Source: Nanobdellota archaeon (lineage in GTDB: Archaea > Thermoproteota > Nitrososphaeria > Nitrososphaerales > Nitrosopumilaceae). From it: a stretch of DNA of 5,786 nt. The stretch spans positions 1 through 5,786 of the forward strand of contig JAAUVF010000067.1 of the NCBI GenBank assembly GCA_012030815.1, read 5' to 3'. The notes below the pieces were generated by a model. The model had not been told where the DNA came from, made no database searches, and saw nothing but the letters and a program-made list of their open reading frames with translations. Positions 1-5,575 of this stretch are shown one piece after another. The stretch's first letter is position 1; every line of letters starts with the position of its first letter. Position numbers and translations under genes: made by a program.

Positions 1-1
1 T

Positions 2-508
2 ACATCCATGATGAGTGGATTAATTGTAGTACAAGAAGTAGGAGCAGAAGAACATGATGATGAACATGGTGATGAACATACAGATGAAGAAATGCACATG
101 GACGGTGATGCATCTGCAACTGGAATGTTATCAGATGGCACAACAGTTTCAGTTTGGACTTCCGCACCAACAAGTGGTGAAAAAATGGAAATAACAATTG
201 AATTTGTTGATGCAGAGCATGTTAATCACGACATCATGGTAACACAAAATGGTCAGGAAGTACTAAATGATTTAGGCGCACATCATCATGATGGAAAAGG
301 CGTACATACAACAGCACCACTTAGCTCATCAGATCCAGTAGAGATCACCATTACCTTCCAAGGTTATGGAATAGATGATCCAAAAACAGGACCTATTGGT
401 GAAGTAGTAGTATTCTCAAATGTTGTTCCAGAATTTGGAACAATTGCAATGATGATACTTGCTGTTGCAATCATAAGTATTGTTGCTGTTACTGCAAAAC
501 AAGAGTAA
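2..508 (+). CDS. His-rich secreted PEFG-CTERM protein (5' partial)
   Basis: Predicted extracytoplasmic protein, membrane-anchored or sorted by an archaeosortase-type system. Numbering from the ATG at 8: a short hydrophobic stretch ending in VGA (about 5-13) looks like the end of a signal peptide. It is too short and lacks a basic n-region, and the frame is open to the window edge, so the true start is probably upstream. Residues 14-34 are a His/Asp/Glu-rich segment (DEHGDEH, MHMDGD). A beta-rich domain at about 42-138 contains H71, H74, the HHH at 92-94 and H100, spaced like metal ligands. Residues 139-144 are VVPEFG, followed by a hydrophobic helix (145-162) and the tail AKQE, the PEFG-CTERM signature. 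The tail is less basic than usual. Small His-containing PEFG proteins of this build are common in Thaumarchaeota, but their function is not established. Metal binding or buffering is inferred from composition and from the copper/zinc genes alongside. Confidence 0.8.
   Translation, partial: TSMMSGLIVVQEVGAEEHDDEHGDEHTDEEMHMDGDASATGMLSDGTTVSVWTSAPTSGEKMEITIEFVDAEHVNHDIMVTQNGQEVLNDLGAHHHDGKGVHTTAPLSSSDPVEITITFQGYGIDDPKTGPIGEVVVFSNVVPEFGTIAMMILAVAIISIVAVTAKQE
47..94 (+). repeat. Degenerate 12-bp tandem repeat coding D-E-H-x
   Basis: Two adjacent units at 59-70 and 71-82 share GATGAACAT at their start and encode DEHG and DEHT. A third unit at 83-94 (DEEM) and a preceding one at 47-58 (EEHD) are degenerate copies. 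The repeat lies within the coding frame of the His-rich protein, so it adds potential metal-ligand residues in four-residue steps. It probably arose by slippage and varies in copy number among relatives; that last point is an inference. Confidence 0.5.
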
Positions 509-550
509 TTCCAAGATTCTAAGGAATTAACTTTTTTCTATTTTCTTTTT
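506..550 (+). terminator. Hairpin plus T-tract terminator of the PEFG gene
   Basis: A 7-bp inverted repeat, TAATTCC at 506-512 and GGAATTA at 523-529, encloses a 10-nt loop and begins in the TAA stop codon. It is followed by T-rich sequence (TTTTTT at 532-537, then TTTT and TTTTT runs to 550). Archaeal RNA polymerase terminates at T-tracts, and the hairpin makes this look like an intrinsic terminator as well. It occupies the gap between two convergent genes, so transcription from the left is expected to stop inside the 3' end of the minus-strand gene. Confidence 0.5.
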
Positions 551-1182
551 ATTAAAGCAACTATCGATAAGATTATTGCAGCTGATGCAATAGATAATCC
601 AAAAATTGCAAAGTCGTATGTAGCACCACCATCAACATTTTCTGAACCATCCTTCATAGAAGAAACTTCTCTTTGTAATGATGAGATTGCATTTTTGAGC
701 GCAGCCACGTCTTGATTTGATGAACTGCTGGTTGGTGGAAAGTCCAATACGGCGGTACTTTCTACGTCTTCAACTGGAATTTGTACATTAATTGGCACGC
801 CGTTTAATTCACCTTTAAAATCCATGATATAACTTCCAGTTTTTGTAGGAATTACAGATGAAAAATAATATCCTATTTTTGGATCGGAGTTTATTTCAAT
901 TTTTTTAGATGCACCGCCAAACATGGCAGTAACTTCTAGATTTTTGAATGCGTTTGTAACTCCCCTGTATTGACCTGAATCTTTGTCAGGTTCAGTAATT
1001 TTAAAAACAAAATCATTTCGTATACCTACAATTGGGGGTTCTAATCCCCATCCAGCTTCAATTTTGTATGGCTCTACCTCAACTGTTGTATGAGCAAAAG
1101 CCTGAGATACAAATCCAAATGAAAGTAATAATCCAATAATACCCATCATAACAACTTTCATGACTGTTACTTGTGATAACAT
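538..1182 (-). CDS. Secreted membrane-anchored protein, CopC/CopD-associated type, mature N-terminal His
   Basis: A 214-residue protein of unproven function. It has a signal peptide (hydrophobic 9-28) with AFA before His31, so the predicted mature protein starts HTTVEVEPY. An ectodomain spans about 31-148, with AGWGLEPP at 43-50, an aromatic/hydrophobic beta pattern, and IPTKTGSY..DFKGELNGVPINV at 111-133. This layout (AH start, G-W..EPP, IPT..G.Y...F.G...G.P.N, ending LDFPP) resembles extracellular proteins encoded next to CopC/CopD in bacteria; the match is from memory, not a search. A Ser linker (152-155), a short heptad-like coiled coil (157-176), one membrane helix (about 190-210) and a basic IKRK end follow. 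This fits an outward-facing ectodomain with a cytoplasmic tail. Met8 (ATG at 1161) is an equally good start and gives a more usual signal peptide, MKVVMMG. The gene is divergent from the CopCD fusion, which supports a copper-related role. No Cys is present. Confidence 0.72.
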   Translation of the reverse strand: MLSQVTVMKVVMMGIIGLLLSFGFVSQAFAHTTVEVEPYKIEAGWGLEPPIVGIRNDFVFKITEPDKDSGQYRGVTNAFKNLEVTAMFGGASKKIEINSDPKIGYYFSSVIPTKTGSYIMDFKGELNGVPINVQIPVEDVESTAVLDFPPTSSSSNQDVAALKNAISSLQREVSSMKDGSENVDGGATYDFAIFGLSIASAAIILSIVALIKRK

Positions 1183-1216
1183 GTTATTATCTTTACGTGA
1201 ATTGGTACAAATTTCG

Positions 1217-1223
1217 AATTAAA
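1217..1223 (-). promoter_or_regulatory. Possible TATA box for the minus-strand CopC-associated gene
   Basis: Read on the minus strand this is TTTAATT, with its near edge about 35 nt upstream of the ATG at 1182. Placing transcription start about 25 nt downstream leaves a very short leader, which fits the absence of a Shine-Dalgarno sequence. In AT-rich DNA such boxes occur by chance, so confidence is low. Confidence 0.3.
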
Positions 1224-1232
1224 TGAAAACTG

Positions 1233-1240
1233 TTTAAATT
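1233..1240 (+). promoter_or_regulatory. Possible TATA box for the CopCD-propeller gene
   Basis: TTTAAATT starts 39 nt before the ATG at 1272, which would put transcription start near 1258-1262 and give a leader of about 10-14 nt. This is typical of near-leaderless archaeal genes. No purine-rich ribosome binding site is seen between it and the start. The core TTTAAA is palindromic, so it could also contribute to the opposite direction. Confidence 0.38.
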
Positions 1241-1263
1241 ATCAAAGATAGCTTGAAAAGCAA

Positions 1264-1275
1264 ATGAAAAAATGA
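1264..1275 (+). other. Three-codon mini-ORF (M-K-K-stop) overlapping the CopCD start
   Basis: ATG AAA AAA TGA sits in another frame; its stop codon overlaps the ATG at 1272 (ATGA arrangement). In the frame of the main gene the nearest upstream stop is TGA at 1254-1256, and no alternative start lies between. MKK is the basic n-region that the signal peptide at 1272 lacks. One extra A in the six-A run 1267-1272 would fuse the two into MKKMMIVLL. It may be the true start disrupted by an indel, a translation-coupled leader, or chance. Confidence 0.35.
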
Positions 1276-4046
1276 TGATTGTTTTATTATTTGTTTTATC
1301 AGTATCAATACCATATGCTGCTGCACATCCATTTACTTTGGAAACTAGTCCGAATTCATCAACAAATGCACCAATTGGCGTTACAAAAGTAATTGTACAT
1401 TTTTCAGAACCAATTGATATTGGTTTTAGCTCACTTAGAGTGTTTGATAGTAATGGAGAACAGATCGATAATAAAGATACAAAATATTTTGAAGATGATA
1501 TTTCACTGATTGTAACGACCCCACCTTTAGAAGAAGGTGTTTACACTGTAAGTACCAAAGTTTTATCAAAAGTTGATGGGCATTTGGTTCCAAATGCATT
1601 TATTTTTGCAGTTGGAGATGTCAAAATTGATGTTGAATCATTCAACAAACAAAATATTTCAGATATAGTATTTTTACCAGAAGCTGGAGCAAGATTTCCG
1701 GGACTTGTTGGTCAAACTATTGTTTTAGGTGCCATAATAGCCTCAATTATGATCTGGGGAACGCAAAATAAGCAATTAATCAGAGAAGAGTTAGAAAAAA
1801 TAGAATTTTTTCATCATGGAAAATTCATGACATTAACTGGTATTGGACTAGTACTAGTTTTTGCATCAAACATTTTGGTATTAGCAGTACAAACTATGAG
1901 ATTAGAAGTTTCAGTTATTGAAGTAATTAAAACAGATTTTGGAAATATTTGGGCAATTAGAATGATAATAACAATTATTCTTTTAGGTTTATGGTTTGGA
2001 ATGGATAGAAAAAAGAATCTATCTATAAAAAATAAAATCCCGATGTTAGTAATTACACTTGGGCTAATTAGTACTTCAAGTTTAATTGGACATGGTGCAG
2101 CAAGCGGTGAAATGCCTGCAATTATTTTAGATTACATTCATAATTTTGTAGCTGCAGTTTGGATTGGAGGTATAATCTACTTTGTATTTGCATTACTACC
2201 TACATTTTCACAGTTAGAAGAAATAAAGAGAGAGAAAATGACTCTAGTTTTGATTCCACGATTTTCAATTATGGTTGTAATTGCAGTTGGAATTGTAATT
2301 ATTACAGGACCAACTTTGATGTGGTTTATGGAAAGTGATGTAGGTTTGATTACAGATTCAATTTATGGAAAATTGATTTTTGTAAAAATTGCAATTGCAT
2401 CAGTAATGATTGCCTTTGGAGGATATTTTCAATTTAAAATTCAAAAAAATGCAGAAAGAGATTTGCAAAAAGGATCTATTGCAATTCATAAAAAACTACG
2501 AAGATCATTGAAACTAGATGTCACATTAGGAATTGCGCTTTTGGCAGTTGTTGCGTTACTAATTAATGGGACATTACCAGCAGGGGAGATAAATCAAGTT
2601 GAGGCTCAAAAACACGCACGGTTTAGTACAATAGAATTTTCAGAAAATACAAAATTTGATATTAAAATATCATCGTTTTCTAGTGGAACAAATACAATTT
2701 TAGTGAAAGTTAGTGATTTTGAAAATAAGCCATTGTACGATTCAGATCAAATTAAAGTAAAGATCTCTTATCCTGAGAGAAATATTTCTCCAATTGAAAT
2801 TCCAATGAATATTATCAAACAAGAAGAAAATGCACCTATTGAGTTTAAAGGAGATATAACTTTTGGATTTTCAGGTAAGTGGCAATTAGAAGTAGAAGCT
2901 CAAAGAAAACAAAATGCAAATGAAGGAATTTTAATTGATTTATTAGTTAAACCAAGATTGGCAGATCTAAAAACTGAGATAGTTGAATATTCACTACCTG
3001 AATCTTCAAAGCCACTTTATCCATTGTATGATGGAGATAATTCAATTTGGGTAAGCGACCCATCTTCACCAAGATTATGGCAATTTTCATTAGATACTCA
3101 AGAATTCACATCATATTCATTTGATGGGTTAACTACAATGTGGCTTACAAAAGACAGTCAAGGAAAAATTTGGTTCACAGATACACCAAGAAATCAAATT
3201 GGATATTTTGATCCTACCAACAAAAAAATCATCACAAAGACTTTACCAAAAATATCTCCTGTAATTAACGAAAATGTAGCTACATTCATTCAAGCTGATT
3301 TTGAAGGAAATATTTGGATTGCAGTTACTAACAAAGATCTTATTTTGAAATATCAACCAAAGACAGACACATTTGAAGAAATTAAAATGCCAACAAGAGA
3401 ATCATTACCATTTGCTTTAACAATTGATAATGATGGAAATATTTGGTTCACAGAAGCAGGATCTGGCAAAATAGGATTTATCAATCCAAAAAATAATGAA
3501 ATTTCAGAATTCATGCCTGAAAAACCTCTTGCAGGGCCTGAAGCCATAATTTTTGATGAAGAGGGAAATTTGTGGATTGCAGAGCACACTGGTACAGCAA
3601 TAACAAAATTCAATCCAATTCTAGAAACATTTGAGAGGATTCCAGTATTGGATAAAGAGGCTTTACCTTACGGAATGTCGTTTGATAGATATGGAAATGT
3701 GTGGATTCCACAACATACTGTAGACAATATTGCAGTGTATGATCCATATAACAAAGAGTTGATTGAAGTTGCTATCCCTACAGTTACATCATTTGTTCAA
3801 TTTTCAACATCAGACAACAAGGGCAATGTGTGGTTTGTTGAACAACAAGGAAATAAGTTATCAATGGTAAAGACCACCGAAATTCCAATAACAATATCTG
3901 AATTAGAAGACAATGTAAAGTTTGAACTAAAATACACAGAGATTGTATCTCCATTGATTGCAATGGGAATTATTGCAACATCATTATTTTTTGTGAAAAA
4001 TCTAAGAGATAAACGAAGATTAAACGAATTAATTTTATCTCGATAA
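1272..4046 (+). CDS. CopC-CopD fusion with beta-sandwich and Vgb-like beta-propeller
   Basis: A 924-residue membrane protein, probably for copper binding and transfer across or into the membrane. Residues 1-18 are a signal peptide with AAA before His19, but no basic n-region. Residues 19-116 are a CopC domain: mature N-terminal His19 plus D102-x-H104 (VDGH) match the His1/Asp/His Cu(II) site, and no Met is present, so this looks like a Cu(II)-only CopC. Residues about 144-432 are a CopD-like domain with eight helices (near 145, 187, 228, 257, 290, 332, 368 and 416), including GHGAA (H274) and H290-NFVAAVWIGG. Residues about 450-562 are a beta domain like the FixH/YtkA-type domains after some CopCDs. 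Residues about 585-868 are seven G-N-x-W-type repeats of a streptogramin-lyase-like propeller. A last helix at about 892-909 is followed by RDKRR. Helix count and charge put CopC, beta domain and propeller outside. CopC-CopD calls are solid. Import direction and propeller role are inferred, and lyase activity is not claimed. Confidence 0.88.
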   Translation: MMIVLLFVLSVSIPYAAAHPFTLETSPNSSTNAPIGVTKVIVHFSEPIDIGFSSLRVFDSNGEQIDNKDTKYFEDDISLIVTTPPLEEGVYTVSTKVLSKVDGHLVPNAFIFAVGDVKIDVESFNKQNISDIVFLPEAGARFPGLVGQTIVLGAIIASIMIWGTQNKQLIREELEKIEFFHHGKFMTLTGIGLVLVFASNILVLAVQTMRLEVSVIEVIKTDFGNIWAIRMIITIILLGLWFGMDRKKNLSIKNKIPMLVITLGLISTSSLIGHGAASGEMPAIILDYIHNFVAAVWIGGIIYFVFALLPTFSQLEEIKREKMTLVLIPRFSIMVVIAVGIVIITGPTLMWFMESDVGLITDSIYGKLIFVKIAIASVMIAFGGYFQFKIQKNAERDLQKGSIAIHKKLRRSLKLDVTLGIALLAVVALLINGTLPAGEINQVEAQKHARFSTIEFSENTKFDIKISSFSSGTNTILVKVSDFENKPLYDSDQIKVKISYPERNISPIEIPMNIIKQEENAPIEFKGDITFGFSGKWQLEVEAQRKQNANEGILIDLLVKPRLADLKTEIVEYSLPESSKPLYPLYDGDNSIWVSDPSSPRLWQFSLDTQEFTSYSFDGLTTMWLTKDSQGKIWFTDTPRNQIGYFDPTNKKIITKTLPKISPVINENVATFIQADFEGNIWIAVTNKDLILKYQPKTDTFEEIKMPTRESLPFALTIDNDGNIWFTEAGSGKIGFINPKNNEISEFMPEKPLAGPEAIIFDEEGNLWIAEHTGTAITKFNPILETFERIPVLDKEALPYGMSFDRYGNVWIPQHTVDNIAVYDPYNKELIEVAIPTVTSFVQFSTSDNKGNVWFVEQQGNKLSMVKTTEIPITISELEDNVKFELKYTEIVSPLIAMGIIATSLFFVKNLRDKRRLNELILSR
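3024..3875 (+). repeat. Seven-repeat beta-propeller coding region
   Basis: Seven blade motifs of the form (G)-(N/K)-(I/L/V)-W-(I/F/V) are visible within the fusion protein, with Trp at residues 593, 634, 682, 725, 768, 811 and 854. The spacing is 41, 48 and then four times 43 residues. The best copies, GNIWFTEAGSGKIGF and GKIWFTDTPRNQIGYFDP, match the consensus of virginiamycin B lyase/NHL-like propellers. Seven evenly spaced blades would close one propeller, so the domain appears complete. The last blade (GNVWFVEQQGNKLSMV) leads directly to a short linker and the C-terminal membrane helix. Confidence 0.75.
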
Positions 4047-4850
4047 CAAACCAGCAGATTTTATTCCAATAGTACATACAAAGATTCCAATTGCAAATAA
4101 TACTATTGTTCCAGCTGGAGTAATATCAAAAACGTATGAGACTAGTATTCCTGATACTACAGAAAATATTGAAAATGCCATTGAAAGTAATGCAGTTTGT
4201 TTGAATCCTTTTCCATACATTATTGCAGTTACGTTTGGAATTACAAATAGTGCAGAAATTAGTAAAACACCAACTAATTGTATAGAAGTTACAACAGTGA
4301 TACCTGCCATAAATACAATAAGATAATTTATTTTTTCAACTGGAATTCCACTTACTTTGGCTTGCTCTTCGTTAAACGTAGAATAAAGAATTTGGCGGTA
4401 AAGTAAAAGAATTACAATTAGGATAATTCCAGTTAATGATAAAATTAGAATTACATCGTTAGTACTAACTAGTAATATACTTCCAAAAAGAAAGCTGAAA
4501 ATATCTATAGTAAATCCTCCGGATAGTCCAATAATTACAAGCCCAACTGCTATTCCTGAGGACAAAAGAACTGCAATTGAGGCATCTCCAGATATGTTGA
4601 ATCGGTCTTTAATTCGGGTCATAATTAGTGCGCTAACTATTGAAACACCATATGCAGTCCAAAGCGGATAAACTCCAGCCATCAAACCAAGTGCAATTCC
4701 ACCAAATGATGAATGAGCTATAGCATCGCCAAACAATGAATAACGTCTCAAGACAAGAAAAAGACCCACAACAGAACATAAAATTGCAATTGCAATACCG
4801 GAGATTATTGCTTTTTGCATAAAACTGAAAGTAAAAATTTCAAAAGCCAT
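4035..4850 (-). CDS. znuB: Zn/Mn-type ABC transporter permease (ABC-3 family)
   Basis: The 271-residue integral membrane permease of a cluster-9 metal importer. It forms the translocation channel and would pair with the ATPase encoded just upstream. Diagnostic ABC-3 features include LRRYSLFGDAIAHSSFGGIALG at 34-55 (with D42 and H46), FNEEQAKVSGI at 159-169, the helix VGVLLISALFVIPNVTA at 193-209, and D-I-T-P-A-G-T near 242-248. About eight hydrophobic segments are visible (around 13-34, 50-60, 66-79, 91-110, 117-128, 132-151, 174-209 as two, 220-240 and 245-263); neighbouring ones may merge. Length is normal for ZnuB/TroC/MntB proteins. The ATG lies 2 nt after the stop of the ATPase gene, indicating co-transcription and probably coupled translation. 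Its 3' end overlaps the convergent CopCD fusion gene by 12 bp. Family membership is clear. The metal (zinc, manganese, iron, or even copper given the context) cannot be read from the sequence. Confidence 0.92.
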   Translation of the reverse strand: MAFEIFTFSFMQKAIISGIAIAILCSVVGLFLVLRRYSLFGDAIAHSSFGGIALGLMAGVYPLWTAYGVSIVSALIMTRIKDRFNISGDASIAVLLSSGIAVGLVIIGLSGGFTIDIFSFLFGSILLVSTNDVILILSLTGIILIVILLLYRQILYSTFNEEQAKVSGIPVEKINYLIVFMAGITVVTSIQLVGVLLISALFVIPNVTAIMYGKGFKQTALLSMAFSIFSVVSGILVSYVFDITPAGTIVLFAIGIFVCTIGIKSAGLLSR

Positions 4851-4852
4851 TT

Positions 4853-5575
4853 CTAATGATGATGCATATGTTCCTGCATCGAAGCCTCAGAATATTGTTT
4901 TACAAGATCATCGTTGTTAAAAAAGTCATCAGATTCACCATGAAAGAAAAGAGTTCGATTAAGACAAGCTACATGATTTGCTAATTTGTTTACAGCATCC
5001 AAATCATGTGAAGACCAAATGATTGTAATATTTTGTTTAGAATTAAGTTCTCTTAAGATGCTGTAAAAAAGATCTATACTTTGCTGATCAATACCGGTAA
5101 CTGGTTCATCTAAAATCAAAATTTTTGGATTGTTAACTAGAGCTTTTGCAATAAAGACTCGTTGTTGTTGTCCACCAGATAACTCACCTATTCGTCGTTC
5201 GCTTAGCTCATGTATCCAAAGTTGTTGTAGGATTTCATCGATTTTATTTTCATTGGATTCTTTTTGTAATCCCATTTTAACTACATCATTAACAGTTGCA
5301 GGAAAATTTTTTTCAAAGATTGGTTTTTGTGGTACATAACCAATTTCTTTGAGATAGTTTTTTGACTTTCTAATATCAGTACCAAAAAATTTGATTGTTC
5401 CTTTGTATTTTGTATTTAGATTAAGCATAGCAGCAAAAAGGGTGGATTTACCTGCTCCATTAGGACCAATTATGCCTAAAAAGTCACCTTGGTTAACTGT
5501 AAAGCTAACATCATCTATTGCCTTGAGATCAGGGTATTGAATTGTAAGATGATCAATCTCAACTATTTTCAACAC
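4853..5575 (-). CDS. znuC: Zn/Mn-type ABC transporter ATP-binding protein
   Basis: The 240-residue cytoplasmic ATPase that powers the metal importer. All nucleotide-binding motifs are intact: Walker A GPNGAGKST (37-45), Q-loop VPQ (Q83), signature LSGGQQQR (132-139), Walker B ILILDEP (152-158) and H-switch SSHD (H190). VPQKPIFEKNFPATVNDVV in the Q-loop region (81-99) is the usual arrangement in the ZnuC/TroB/MntA group. The protein ends in a short His-rich tail, MQEHMHHH, which could sense or buffer cytoplasmic metal. No ATG is available at the 5' end. Either GTG at 5575 (7-nt overlap with the upstream gene) or TTG at 5572 (TTGA, 4-nt overlap with its stop codon) could start translation. The TTGA arrangement resembles the usual coupled ATGA overlap, so it is a strong alternative. 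The gene is the middle member of a tight znuA-znuC-znuB operon whose promoter is outside the window. Confidence 0.92.
   Translation of the reverse strand: MLKIVEIDHLTIQYPDLKAIDDVSFTVNQGDFLGIIGPNGAGKSTLFAAMLNLNTKYKGTIKFFGTDIRKSKNYLKEIGYVPQKPIFEKNFPATVNDVVKMGLQKESNENKIDEILQQLWIHELSERRIGELSGGQQQRVFIAKALVNNPKILILDEPVTGIDQQSIDLFYSILRELNSKQNITIIWSSHDLDAVNKLANHVACLNRTLFFHGESDDFFNNDDLVKQYSEASMQEHMHHH

Noticed and set aside
47..94. CRISPR-like or mobile-element repeat
   Set aside because: The repeat unit is 12 bp, in frame, without spacers, and explained by the D-E-H-x protein repeat.
3353..3613. Minus-strand open frame of 86 codons
   Set aside because: It lies wholly inside the propeller coding region, is antisense to clear G-N-x-W repeats, and has no recognisable domain of its own.
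3024..3875. Reading the propeller as a working streptogramin (virginiamycin B) lyase for antibiotic resistance
   Set aside because: Only the fold repeat is visible. I could not place the catalytic residues with confidence, and the fusion to a copper membrane protein argues for another role.
5130..5339. Plus-strand open frame of 69 codons, Cys- and Ser-rich
   Set aside because: It is antisense to the ABC signature and Q-loop region of the ATPase gene; the composition reflects the reverse of conserved ATPase codons.
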